Assembly (NCBI GenBank): GCA_943735955.1
Contig: OX030956.1
Span: forward strand, 10,066,445-10,130,444
Direction: 5' to 3'
DNA from: Piscicola geometra
Lineage: Eukaryota > Annelida > Clitellata > Hirudinida > Piscicolidae
Length of the DNA stretch: 64,000 bases
In this document: piece after piece, positions 1 through 12,300 of the stretch
How the letters are laid out: every line of letters begins with the position of its first letter
How positions within the stretch are numbered: position 1 is the stretch's first letter
The notes under the pieces: generated by a model
What the model saw: only the letters and a program-made list of their open reading frames with translations
What the model was told of the DNA's origin: nothing
The model's database searches: none
Position numbers and translations under genes: made by a program

Positions 1-825
1 TAAACTTTAAATCAACTTAATAAAAATTCTAACGCCGATAAAAAATTTAACGAATTTTAAAAAGATTAACGCATTTTAAAATTTTATTGTTTTTTAATTG
101 GTCAAATAAAACTGTTTTTTGATGTGTTGCCTACATTTCCAGCAAGTGAACACAAACACTTTTAATTTCAAAAAACGGTGCGGGAAAGTGCATTTCATCA
201 AAAAACTTTTCATTTCTTCTAGATTTGCAAAAGAACTTCTAGACGTTGAGAAATACGTAACATTTCATAGTGTTACTAGCAATTTGTCACTTTACACAAG
301 AAATATGCCTTTCAGAAGATGATCCATCTTATGTTATTTGTTTAAAAATTAAAATGTCTTTCCGAACTGTAGCAGAGAAAGGTTAATCAAAATATTTAAT
401 GGTTGAAAATTGTCACATCATTAGACCCCGATTTAAAAACTAAAAATGTCTTCAAAAGGATGAAAGAGAAGCAACGTGGGAAGAGCTTGAGAAACTATAA
501 AAAAACCTCCAAAACTATACAGCCTTCACCAAACAAGCGACTACCAACAAATGTAACTTCAGATTCTGAAGATGAAGATACCTCAATGATGACAAAGTCA
601 ATATTTCAACGTTATAGAGCAGAATATGAAATAGGCTTTGAGAGTTGTTCTCTTGTTTGTTGGCAACAACACGAAGGAGCATATCCGGCTCTTGCAAAAC
701 TGGCAAGAAAGTAATTGTCATCTCCTGCAAGTAGAGTTCCATATGAACATCAATTCAGCTTGTCAGGACCATTGGCGGCTATTAAATTCAATTTTAACTC
801 TACCGATAATGTGATTATGAAATTT
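1..825 (+). pseudogene. Decayed coding repeat, related to 27,870-28,822
   Basis: The first 90 bases are an AT-rich terminus of the type TTAACGAATTTT..TTAACGCATTTT, which recurs at 25.8 kb and 28.8 kb. From about 120 to 780 broken reading frames match, segment by segment, the reverse strand of 28,200-28,720: a stretch like CRFATELLGGEKYV, then TRNMPFRR, then SDSEDEDTS. Several stops and frame changes show that the copy is dead. I do not recognise the protein; the flanks suggest an element of the TAGAGCTG hAT-like family. The left end lies outside the window. Confidence 0.5.
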
Positions 826-1365
826 AGTCTTTACAATACAATACAACGACGAGTATTATTAACGTGGCGTAAACCCGGACGGGCTTCAAAACCACTTGGT
901 TATGGAAAATTTGATAATAATATTAATGATAGATGAATAAATGGAAAGTATAGGAAAAGTAGGGTATTGAAATTCAACAATAAAATCATTTATATATATA
1001 TATACATACATATACACATACATAAACACATATACATATATATACACATATATATATATACATACATATATACACATATACATATACATATATATATATA
1101 CACATACATACAAACATATATACACATATATACATATACATATATATACACATATATATATTTATTTATTTATTTATTTAAATAGACAAAATATTTATTT
1201 ATTTTTTTGTTTAAAGATTGAAACTGAAATGATAATAAAAATATATTTAAGAAAAAAGTAAATATCTATATTATATTATTATTATTATTTATTAATATTA
1301 TTATTTTTTTATTTTACAATTATTATTGACCATTTGTATAAATATAAAAAAGAATGAAATTGGGA
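826..1365 (+). repeat. Interspersed repeat, direct copy at about 34,010-34,350
   Basis: The block containing ACGACGAGTATTATTAACG and CGTAAACCCGGACGGGCTTC is found again near 34,018, with the same downstream order (TATGGAAAATT, ATTATTGACCAT). The copy here has been expanded internally by a TATACA microsatellite. A related left end also occurs near 33,925 and 44,170. It has no coding potential and is probably a non-autonomous DNA element. Confidence 0.6.
985..1165. repeat. (TATACA/TACACA)n microsatellite
   Basis: About 180 bases of alternating TATATA, CATACA and CACATA units. The open frames on both strands here are low-complexity Tyr/Ile/His strings, not genes. Confidence 0.9.
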
Positions 1366-1395
1366 AGCAAGAAATTGATTAATGAAAAATGAGCA

Positions 1396-2470
1396 GTAAA
1401 TTTGTAAGTTATTGTTATCGGTCGAACAAGTACGTTTTCAGGGAACGGCTGAATGTCGCGGTCGAGCTCGGGGATTTGAGTCTATTGGGAAGACTATTCC
1501 AAAGAGCCGGCGCTGCAACAAAAAAGCTTCTTGCACCTGCATACTTGAGTTTGTAGCTCTGTGGAACTACATCTCTTGACCTAGCAGACCTGAGTCTTTC
1601 CCTCTGGGGAAGACTTGCTCTCATGACAATGCTACTCGACAAATAATCTGGGCACTCATTAGACAGACACTTGTGCATTAACAAGATGTTTTTGTATTCA
1701 ATTCTATTTTCAACACGAAGCCAGTGAAGCTCCTTGAGAACAGGGCTGATGTGATTATACTTTCTAGCACCTGTTATGAGCCTAGCTGTGGTGTTGATTA
1801 TAGACTGAATTTTCTGCAGCTGCGTCATTGGCAACCCAGTAAGAATGATATTGCCATAGTCAATTCGACTGAGAACCAAAGCAGAAGCCAATGTTCTCAG
1901 TGAGTCCTTGGTCAATAACCATCTTATGGATCGTATTTGGCGTAAAGAAGCAAAGCAGGCTTGAGTCATCTTGTTGATGTGTGTCGTCATGGTGAGGTCT
2001 TTGTCGAGATAAACTCCTAGGTTTCTGACACTATCGGAAGGAATTATTTCGTTCTGACAAATGCAAACTGGATCTTTGGGAGTGTGAGTAGTTTCGACGG
2101 GATGAGAGCCAGATAACTTCAGTTTTGCTTGAGTTAAGTTTCTGTTGATTGGCACCCATCCAAGCAGCAATTTCATCAATGCATGATGACACCCTTTCTT
2201 GCAGGTCAGCCTGATGACCTTTAATGCAATGACCGTAAATCTGGGTGTCATCAGCGTACTGATGAAAAGCGAGCTGATGTCTAGCTGCTATTCTTTCCAA
2301 ATCTCCAGTGTACAAAGAGAACAGTAAAGGACCAAGGACTGAACCTTGGGGGACTTCTACAGCGGAAACCGACATTGTCGATTTTTTCCCACTACAGCGG
2401 ATGTCAAAACATCTGTAAATGTCTTTAGACATTTGGCGTTTATATTTATAGTTTTTGGTAAAGTTCAAGA
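1396..2470 (-). mobile_element. 5'-truncated LINE of the CR1/L2 type, RT half
   Basis: Two overlapping minus-strand frames (2,468-2,031 and 2,251-1,415) together encode the C-terminal half of a reverse transcriptase. Visible motifs are PQGSVLGPLLFSLY, the catalytic block QYADDTQIYG, NLGVYLD, and the C-terminal run APALWNSLP..STATFSRSLKTYLF typical of L2-like elements. The change of frame near 2,030-2,250 is a frameshift, so the copy is inactive. The endonuclease and the RT N-terminus are missing, as is usual for 5'-truncated LINE insertions. The 3' end is near 1,396. Similar sequence is common in many animal genomes. Confidence 0.85.
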
Positions 2471-2799
2471 ATACTTTTGCTGACTTTCACATCTTATGTC
2501 ATTTTTTCGGGAATATTTGATTTTAAAGTGAGTTTTTTTTTGCGTTTTTTAATACAAACTAATAATTGAAAGTATTCTAAATTTACAATGTTTTCATATT
2601 AGGATAACTTTATAAAGAAAAAATTAATAAGGCTATATTTTTAATGTAATAAAATTTCAGAGTTAGTAATAATGTTCTGTTTGGTGGAATTGAAAAATTT
2701 TTGACTAACTCAATGGTACCCAATAAATGGACGACCTTACAAGGAAGCTAGGCTCAACAGAACTCTGATTGGCAGAGTTACTACTGCATGACATGATGC

Positions 2800-2998
2800 T
2801 ACTGCATGCATTAAAATTTTTAAATGTGTTACTTTTTTTCATTCGTTAAAATATTTAACGACGTTAACATTTTAACGCGAGTTAATTGACTAACGCGTTA
2901 ATAATAATAATAATAATAATTGTCGTTTTTGTATAGCGCCCGGGAACGCAACTGAAGCGCTAATCGAAAGTTAAATTAGATTAAAGCACAGCCTTTAA
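2800..2998. mobile_element. TAGAGCTG-type hAT terminus with SINE-tail insertion
   Basis: TTAACGCGAGTTAATTGAC, then AATCGAAAGTTAAATTAG, then AAAGCACAGCC, is one end of the hAT-like family seen complete at 27,870-28,822. It is interrupted at about 2,900-2,960 by (TAA)n plus TATAGCGCCCGGGAACGC. The reverse complement of that insert is a SINE 3' tail (GCGCTATACAAAAACG then ATT repeats). Confidence 0.55.
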
Positions 2999-3353
2999 CA
3001 TTTTTTTATTCTAACATTATGGTTTTATTTTATGCGATATGGGCATACGAGCTGTTTGCGCCCATTATTTCCTATGTTACATTTTATTTTTGTCAAAAAA
3101 CCTATTTCTAATTCCGTTTCAATAAAACTACACGCAATCATTTCAGTAACAGTGTTACTGGAATATCACTTTATAAAAGAAACTACTAAAGGCTTTAGTA
3201 TTGACTCAAATTCAAAGAAACACAAACCTCTTCAAGCGACCTGAATATGAGAATATTCTTGACTGCTACTTTTAATCTGTTTTCTTGAATCAGTGTCTTC
3301 TTGTGAACCACTAGATCCTGTGGCGAAGTTTGTGGTATATATTTTGATATAGG

Positions 3354-3520
3354 GTAGAGGCCGATCGAAATTCGGTTCGGTTTCGGCACAAAAATTCCCA
3401 ATTTTCTTAGTTTTGGCCATGTTCGGTTTCGGTGAGATACTTAATTTACAGTTTCGGCCATAAACTATTATTTGCATTTTCGGCTCAATTTCTGTTTTGG
3501 CCTAAATAGATCTCACATTA
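3354..3520. mobile_element. hAT-like terminal fragment (TAGAGGCCGATCG)
   Basis: The block begins TAGAGGCCGATCGAAATTCG and continues with repeated TTCGGTTTCGG and TTTCGGCC motifs, a design common at hAT ends (YAG start, subterminal short repeats). I could not find a matching opposite end, so this is a solo end or the remainder was deleted. Confidence 0.4.
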
Positions 3521-3544
3521 CACACCCAAAAATAGTTTGTAAAG

Positions 3545-5492
3545 TGAGTTTCCCTCAGGCCCAATGATTTTTTTTTCAACATTTTATTTTCGTTTTTTTT
3601 ATTATGACATTTTATTAGATGTTTCTTTGTCTAATAGAATGTCGCGGGAAAAAGTTATTATTGAAAAGTTGAGCCAATCAAAATTAGCCTCGTGTTTTAA
3701 ATCCGGTCATTCGCGTGCAGACTATATCAATCTATATAAGCTTCTGTCAATCTATATAATACGTGTTGTATAGCATACTTTGTAATACCGTTAGGTCATT
3801 AAAGTCGCGTGAAATTAAAGAGATATTAAAAAAGCTATTACTAAGAAATCTGTCAAATGTCTTTCCCAAGTGGTTCTCAGGATAGAAAGAGTCAAGCCAA
3901 AAAGAAAAAAACAGAGCATTCCAACAGACATGGAAAATTAATAACAATTGGCTCCGCTTTGACAATATGAAAAATGTAATGTACTGTGATCTATGTATGA
4001 AGGTGCAAAATAAAAACTCTTTTACTTTTGGATGTAGTAATAATAATAAAAACTCAGTGTTGAGACATGCGAGTTCTAAAAGTAACTGTTAATAAAATTG
4101 CATAATTTAGCTAAATTATTTCTTCATTAGAAGTATTTAAAATGAAAATTACCTGCGTTCACTTTTTTAATAATCTTAGCTGTCGGCGCCAGCAAGCAAT
4201 CAGTGTTCATGGTTTCTGCCTGTGAAGTGGCCTTTGGCAAGAATGAAGCAGCGATAACTGCAGCACTCAAAGGTGTATACTTTGCTGCTAAGCAGAATCT
4301 CGCTAGTTCTGGGATTCCTGCTTTAAATGCTCATTGCATAGAACAGGGTGTCACATCCCTAGCATGTCTAAGGGTTGACTTTTGAAGAAAAGTCAGGAAA
4401 ATCTTTAAGTCTTTATAAACCAATAAAAACCTTCAAGTTTTTGTACATTGCTCATTTTTTGTGTGATGTGCTCAAGCCTATTTCTATATTGTCCAAAATG
4501 TACCAAAAGAAAGACTTGGCTTATTCTGAGATTGCACCCCTTTTAACAGCAACTATTCAGACTTTGGAGTACATGTAAAAAAAACTAAGTCAGCCCCCAT
4601 GATGCAGAAGTTTTTAAAGCTTATACCTGACATTCCAAAGCCTGATGAATTTGGTCTGTGTCTTTTTGATTATGAAGGTCACACTATTCGAGACAGTGTG
4701 AAACAGAGGACTGAAGCTGAGCCTGTATGCGGAAAGTTTGTTGAAAGCATGATAAAAAACCTCAATAGTTGGTTTTCAGACGAGGATGGGTCTGTATTAA
4801 CAGCAATGAACAATTTTTTTGATCTTAGTATTTCAGTTTCCGAAATGCACTCAGACATAGAAAGAGTATCTGAGTACCTAGAGGCTGTGGGTATCGAGAG
4901 CTCACAATCTGAACTATTCAGCTTCGCCAACTTCACTCGAGCCAGCCATAGCTCAGGTAATAAGTCAGTCACTGACATAAAATCTACAACTAATTTGGCC
5001 ATTAAAAACTCTAATTCTTATCCAGCATCAGCGGAAGCTGCCAAACGATTGTTACTATCGCCAGTATCAACTGTAGAGTGTGAAAGAGGATTCAGTAGAC
5101 AAAACTTAATAAAATTTGACTTGATAAATATTATAAATATATATATTATATCAGTTTTGAATATGCATAAACCAGTTTTTTTAACATTACATTTATATTT
5201 TTCTAAAAGATTCTTTATACATTATAGCTATTATCCGTGTTAACTTGTAATGAACAAATGTAATGTTTTCTTCATTGTCTTAAAAAAATACTTAACGCTC
5301 ACTTTATACAAATAAAACTAAAAATTAGAACAATTATAAAACGAAGAAGACACTTTCTATGTGGGTGGTTTATTGATTTGAAGCCGACTAGGAGCTTATT
5401 GAGGGTGAGTTTAAAAATAAATAAGTGCGCCTTATACATGGGACTTGAAAAAAAACTGGCCCCACAAAATTTTGACCCAGCGCGGGCCCTGT
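3545..5492 (+). pseudogene. Broken hAT transposase, ZNF862-like type
   Basis: Separate frames recover a TTF/BED-type finger near 3,890-4,085 (WLRFDNMKNVMYCDLCMK, then SVLRHASSK). Next comes a middle region at 4,203-4,578 (ALKGVYFAAKQNLASSGIPA; FLCDVLKPISILSKMYQKKD; YSEIAPLLTATIQTLE). The hAT C-terminal dimerisation block ends in SPVSTVECERGFSRQNLIK at 5,050-5,120. Stops and frameshifts at about 4,085, 4,385 and 4,578 disable it. The right end at 5,474-5,492 reads GCGCGGGCCCTG; its reverse complement CAGGGCCCGCGC is a hAT-type terminus. A fragment of the same family lies on the minus strand at 30,525-30,850, ending GCGCGAGTCCTG. The left terminus appears lost. Confidence 0.75.
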
Positions 5493-6308
5493 ACCTGATA
5501 TGTATCCTCAATTGGATTCAATTCTCATCTCTATAAGATATCTATTAGATAGCGTAATTGATTGATTTATGGGTGTCTTTGAGACTAATTAATCGAATAA
5601 CATCTACTAGCATCTGGAACAACAACCATTGTATTGACATTCACGTTAATTGGCTTAGGTTCAGTGATAATACTATTTACTCTAAGGAAAAATCATTTTT
5701 GTAAAAAAATCTATTGTCAACAACTTTTCATTTTGGCTTAAAATATACGTTTGTTTGGATTCAAATATTAAAATGACTAATTCCTTATTAAATACTTTTT
5801 TTAATGCATAGAAAAACTGCTTTGATAAGAGATTTAAACAAATTTAAAATGAACAATTTGTTTCAATAGAGTAAATAAAAAATTTATTTAAAGCATGATA
5901 GAGAACGTTTATTCCCAGATGAGCAAAAAAAGAAAAATTATTAAGATTTTAATATTCATAAAAACTGTAATAGAAAAAATTCTTGAAGAATGATTCATTT
6001 TTTAAACAATATTTTTCTGATTAATTGAAAAATTTACATGAAAAATATCAGTCGATAGAGAAATAAAGGATAATGATAAAAGTTTTAAAAGAAAAAGATG
6101 CAAAGTTAAACCAAAAAATATTTTAAAAGCTGCATAATGTGCACATGGATCTTAAAACCATAGGTGTTGGATGCGATAAAAATAAATGAATAATCACAAA
6201 TTCAGCATTGAAAAACAAATTTACTGAAAAAAGTTTTAAAAAGCTTAAAACTTAGCATATTTCCAAAATTAAAGTATACAAATATTTTTTTTGTTTTTTT
6301 ATTCTCAC
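5493..6308. other. AT-rich stretch downstream of kinase exon 3; no firm feature
   Basis: No repeat or long frame is evident. The one item of note is minus-strand 5,690-5,580, where a pyrimidine-rich stretch and AG precede a short open segment ending MVVVPDASRCYSIN-stop. This could be a terminal exon, but it was not linked in phase to a neighbour. Confidence 0.3.
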
Positions 6309-9300
6309 CCCATCGTCCTCATCTGCTTCAGGGTCATATCTTTCAGCTGCCACTGGAATAAACGAAGTTGATTAAATGAAAGATATATTCTTGCGTTAAA
6401 ATCAAGTCATACGACGTTGTACATTGAAGACACGCTGAATCATATAAACAAACCACAAAAAGGCGAAACTCTTAACACACACTCACACCATTGCATCACA
6501 CAATACCCCCTGTACACTCCAAGGTAACATTGACGTCAGAATCACTCAATGCAGCTATGATTCATCATTGAGCACGCAGAGCATATTTTCTTATATGTTT
6601 CATCTTATTTTCGAACGAGACAAGTTATAGAAACACTACAATTAGAGCTGTTCCTCGATTAAAAACTTTAAACTAAGTTAATCGAACGATTAAAAATTTT
6701 AATCGAAAGTTAAACGTGTTTAAAAGCAATGTTTTTAGCATTTTTGACAGTAGTATGAAATAGTAATTTAAATTTTTCTCCCACAAATGTCTGAAATCGG
6801 ACGGAACATATATATAGCGTAAATTTATTTTATCCAACATCACAATTGTATACAATTATGTGTTTGGAGTCGAGGTATTAAGTTTCATTGTGCCCCTTCT
6901 CTAAATGTTCTATTTAACCTGACTACACCATTTTTACAATCAGTATTGGCTGTGTTAGAGATGATCATCTGAATACTATATCATGACTTGTACTCATCAA
7001 GCAGGCTATTTAGTGGTTCATATATTTCTGTAGAGGTTCCATTTTCACAAGCTAAAATACCAAGTTTTAATGTTATTCTCTCGTTTTGCAAGGACACGAC
7101 TTGATACTTTTTATGGCTAATTCTTTCACCACCAAAAAGAAAAAAATATCTTTAAGAGCAGTTCAATAAAGCGTTTTTTAACATGTTCTGCGTCATTTAT
7201 TGATCGACGCAGGCACCTGAATGTGATGGGGCACTAACTTCATCTTCCACCAGACATCGAAGCCCTTGAAACTATTTTTGTCTCAACAGAGTGTTTAGAC
7301 ACCAGTTTTAAAAAATTTGAGTAGCGTGATTTACTTTTTGTGGAAAATTTTCCGGAACTTTAAAAAAGTCACACTCACTACTGCTGCTTCTTCACTGGAT
7401 TCGAATAGGCTCTGATATATCTTCGAACCTGGATTGTTGATCCGTGATATTCCAGTAACTGAAACTAAAACTGAAACTGAAATGATAAGATTCAGTTTTA
7501 TTGAAACTGGAGTATAAATTATAGCATTTTTTACAGTGCTGAAACGATATATAAATAGAAATTATGGATCTTAAAATAAACTGAAACTTAATGAATAATA
7601 ATAAAAATTGAGGCTTCCAAGATTCAAATGATTTTTCGAGTTTTGAAAAATTTTAATATGTTTCCCAAATTCTTCAAGCAAAAGCAACCACTACATCTGA
7701 GACATTAACATCCATGCAATCGCAGCTTAATCATTATTTGATGGAAGTGGAAGAACAACGAACACACAGTGAAACCCTTGAATATTGAATTAACCATCAT
7801 ATGCCTGTCTCGCTGATTTTGAATTTTCCTTTTATGACGGCACCAGCTTCACAGGCATATGTGGAGAAAACATTTCGGGATGTAGCATGCTTTGACAAAA
7901 AAGATAAATACATTTTTTCTTTTTTTATATTATTACCTTGAGTGTATAATTTATAATAAATAGATTTTTTATACATTTCTTGTGTTTTTACAAACTGAAA
8001 TTGATAGAAATAAAAACTGAAATTATGGAATAAAAACTTTATAGAAAATGAAACTGAACTAGAATGGAGAAAACTAAATAGAAACTTAAACTATAATACT
8101 TTAAACTAGAATATCACTGTTGTTCACATAGGAGCCACTTTCATAGTTGTATATCACAACCTATCTCATGCTTTAATTGACGTTTGTAAAGTTATTTGGT
8201 ATGTTGTGAAGTCGAGACTTTTTTGAAATTCAATAAAAATTAAAATTAAATATAAAAGTAAAAGTTCATCAAATGCAATATTAGAACAATAAAAGTTTTT
8301 GTTTAAAGTTGTATAAACATAACCCGAGTGCAAGTTATGCTTAGATACCATCAATTATTTAAAATGTGAATTAAAACAAAACATTATTATTATATTTCAT
8401 TATGTTAATTAAAGTTTTACTAGTTACCCTGTAAAGCTAAAACTAATAAGAACGTATAACTTACGTATCAATTTCGATATCAACATATATACATATCAGA
8501 TATCAATACTAAATTTTTTAAATTTCTTCATATTAAAAGGATTTATATAATTTTTATTTGCATCAATAAAACTACTTCGCTTGAGCTTTTGATTTTGTCC
8601 AATTGTTTTTTGAAAAAGCTAGAGTAAGTCATTTCTTCAAATCTATTCAGCCACCGAAGCATCTCAACAGTCCCTTGATTCGCAGCATACCTCAGATACC
8701 TTAACAACGTTCAATTATCACAACACCGTAGCATGAAGTCTTTCGGAACTATGTTGCTGTTGGAATCACACAAGTTAAACTCGCTTCGCCAAGTGACATT
8801 TATTTATTTTGCACTTTACTTATATCTTCAATAATTTCCTGTTCTCTCCAGTCTCCATGATCACTTATACGTTTTTAGGAACTCATGAAGGCTGTCAATA
8901 AATAAATATTATAATAAACACTATGAATTATCATAGACTATGAGATGTTATGAACAAGCTTGCAGAGCCGCCTATTTTTTTCCGGCTCGGTTCTGGCTTC
9001 GGCTTCCAGAAATTTAACGGCCTCGGCTCGGCTCTGTATAGAGGGAGGGTCACACGACACAAACTTTCGACTAAAACATTGACTCAAAAGAAGAATACGC
9101 AATTTATGTTAATCAGTGCTTTCTTAATAAAAAAATTGAAATTAATTTTATTTAATTTTTCCCTAGTTATAGGAATGAAATTATTGTGGTGTATTCAAAA
9201 TTTTTAGTTCTAGGCAATCTTATTTATTTTTCTTTTTATTTTTCTTAAAGGTCGCAGTTCAAATCCCTCTTTAGCCAACCGTGAGCTTTCATACACCTAG

Positions 9301-12300
9301 TGAATATGATGCGGTGTTTCACGACTTATGTCGTGTGACAGGCGCCTCAGTTGCTTGCCTTGGCACATTATAAATAGGCATTATTATTATGTATTATCTC
9401 TGTGCTGCATAAATAAATAAAAAATGTATGAAAAAAAATTCAATGTTGAATTACTCTGTATCAACAATTTTTTTTTAATTAATAGGAGAAAAAAAGAAAA
9501 CAAATATGATTCTACTTGTACTTGTAGTTTCTGTTTCCTATTTCAAAAATTCAAAATAAAAGTTTTTAAAATTTAAAGTTTTTTTGTTCATTGAAATTGA
9601 AAACATGATTCTATTAATTTTTGTGTTGTATATTGAAAATTTGTGTAGTTAATAAAATCAATTGAGGTCCAAAAATTGTTTTTGGTTTCATTGTTTTTTT
9701 CATTTTAAAATCATTTTTGATAATATTGTAGATTTTTTTGAGTTAAAAAATTGTAAAACGCGCTTTCATTTCATTGAAGATTATTGTAACGTTCCTAATA
9801 AATAAGAACATTTTAAACTTGTATAAATTAAACTATAAAACATGGTTAGAGTTTCGAAGCTTTATGTTTTAGAAAAAATTCTGCTTTAATAAAAAATTTG
9901 AGAGCCGGAGTCGTCAAAGTTTCCGTGTTTAACTACAGCTCTGGCTACGATTACGCTCTTGAAAAAAGTGGCGAATCTTCGGTTCCGGATCCAGCTCGGC
10001 TCTACAAGCCTGGTTATGAAGCAGGTGAAGAGAAGGCCTATGGATGGATGCTAGAGAGAAATTTTTCAATGTCTAGTTTCTTCCTACATTTTATCTTAGG
10101 CATCTTAGGTGTTGCATCTTAGGCAAATATGACCATGCTACACATCCATGGTTACAACAGGCTATTTACTCAAATATTAGTTATACTACTTGCACATATA
10201 AAACTGTAGTGCATCATCTAATTAATAATAATTAATAATACAATTAATCTTTCAGATGTTGAGAAAAACAGCAAAACTTTATCTCTCAATTTTTTAAAAA
10301 TTCTTCTAAAAATCGATATTTCAATTATTATAATTGAAAAAGACAACTTTCAGAAACAAATCCAACATAAAAATGTGCTTAAAAGACGGATGCATAGATC
10401 GAAAATGAATTTATTTTCAACTTCTATAGTAGGGTATGGGTATAATCATCGATTTCAAAATTTCCAAGCATTCACTTAGGACATGATTACCACTAATAAT
10501 ACAAGAAGTATAACATCAAAATTATTTTTAATGTTAAAAATAACCCTCCTCTCCCTCCCCCCGATTGAAAAAAAACACAAAAAATGGGAGATGTTAAACT
10601 TTTTATTCACTAGAAAAACACAATTTAACTTTTCTGAAAAATTTTGCAATTTTTCATATTTCAATCTTTCTTGGTTGATACTTTTATTATTTAAAAAAAT
10701 AAACTTTTTTCTATAAGTCAGCTTTTTTTAATTTTTCTTTTCTTTGAAACATAGCTTTCTTTCTTTCACGCTAGTTAAGTTTTAACTATTTTTTTGCTTA
10801 AGCCGCTACCTTGAAGCCTCCGAAAAACGGGATCTGGCCATCTCTAGGCTGCTGGCTCTTTTATAGGATGAAATGCAACTTTAAAAACGAGGGATACCTT
10901 TTCAATGAAATGTATTCAAAAATTCTTTTTTTCGCAAACGACAAAAACAGTTGATTTCCGATAAATTTAGTTAAATGCGTAAAAAAATTTAATGCGTTAA
11001 TCGAAAAGTTAACCTAGATGAAAACACAGCTCTAATATTAATTAATTATAATAGGAATTGAATAAATTTCGAACCTGATTTCCTTCTTCCAGTTGGCATC
11101 ATTCTGGGTGGTTCTGTTATACAACAAATTTCAGAATATAATAATCAATTTTATGAATTTATGAGAGCGCTATAGAAATTTATTTGATTGATTGAAAAAA
11201 TGAGCCTAAAAAATGAATGTTTAGCCTATTTATTAAAAATAAATCTTGAAGGAAAACAATGAAACTTTAATAGCTTTATATGTAGTTTAAATTAATATCT
11301 AATAAAATATAGAATGCATTATAAATGTTTTTAACAAAATAGTTGAGCTTAAAAATACTTTTCAGCTTAATAGAATGTACAATAGAGTTATGACTTTTTT
11401 GTCACTTCATATTCCTCGATGAATAATCGTACAAAAGTGATGAGTAAATTTTTAATTTATTATATTTATTCTAATAAATTAGTAAAAAAATATCCCCCCC
11501 CAAAATAAATCTTCAAAATAGCTTACCAACTATTTCAAAGTGTGGTGGGAGGGCTTGTTTGAGAGATAATTAGAATACAACTCATTTTCATTACTTTCGA
11601 GCAAATGTTCATCGATATATTAAACAATAAATTAATTATTAATTTGCATAAGCATTTATCTACCTCTGAAAACAAATAGTCAGTGAGAAAATGTTATGAA
11701 GCTTGCATAAAAAGCTAGGAAACTCAAAGAAACACTGGGTATTTCATTTTAGGCTCATAGTAAACTTATCTAGTTTTAATTTAAATTGTGACAATTCTTT
11801 TATATCTTCTTTTTATGACGATTTACTCATACAGAACTCAAATTTAAGGAGACACCCCGTTTGAATAGAATTATTTTACGAAACCAGTGTGTTTTGTTTT
11901 TCACCTAATATTTACCACATTAACAATCAATAGCAATTAAAACTACACGATGACATTGATTTTTCTCAACTTGATTATGTCTTTGTATTTCATTGCTTAG
12001 TTAAAGAAAAATTATTTTTTAAATCAGGTTTTTGAATAGATTAATGAATCTAGAATACCAAAAACAATTATGAGCTTATTTAAAACCTTGATAATAAAAA
12101 TAATTAATTTTTTATACAACTTTTGACTTCAATATTCATAGTGAAATCTTCTTAATTAGATAAGATTGGAAAAAAATACTTTTTTTAAATAACTGAAATA
12201 GTTTTAGGGCGAGAATATTCAACAATGTATTATTAAATACTCTAATCATTTGTAATAATATGCCATTTGTTAAAAAAATTATTATTTTGTTTTTACTGAA

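Noticed and set aside
886..1185. Open frames on both strands through the TATACA repeat
   Set aside because: Pure low-complexity Tyr/Ile/His/Met translations of a microsatellite.
6643..11034. Single 4.4-kb hAT element between the two TAGAGCTG-type ends
   Set aside because: Flanks ACTACAAT and ATATTAAT do not match, and other complete elements and a kinase intron lie between.
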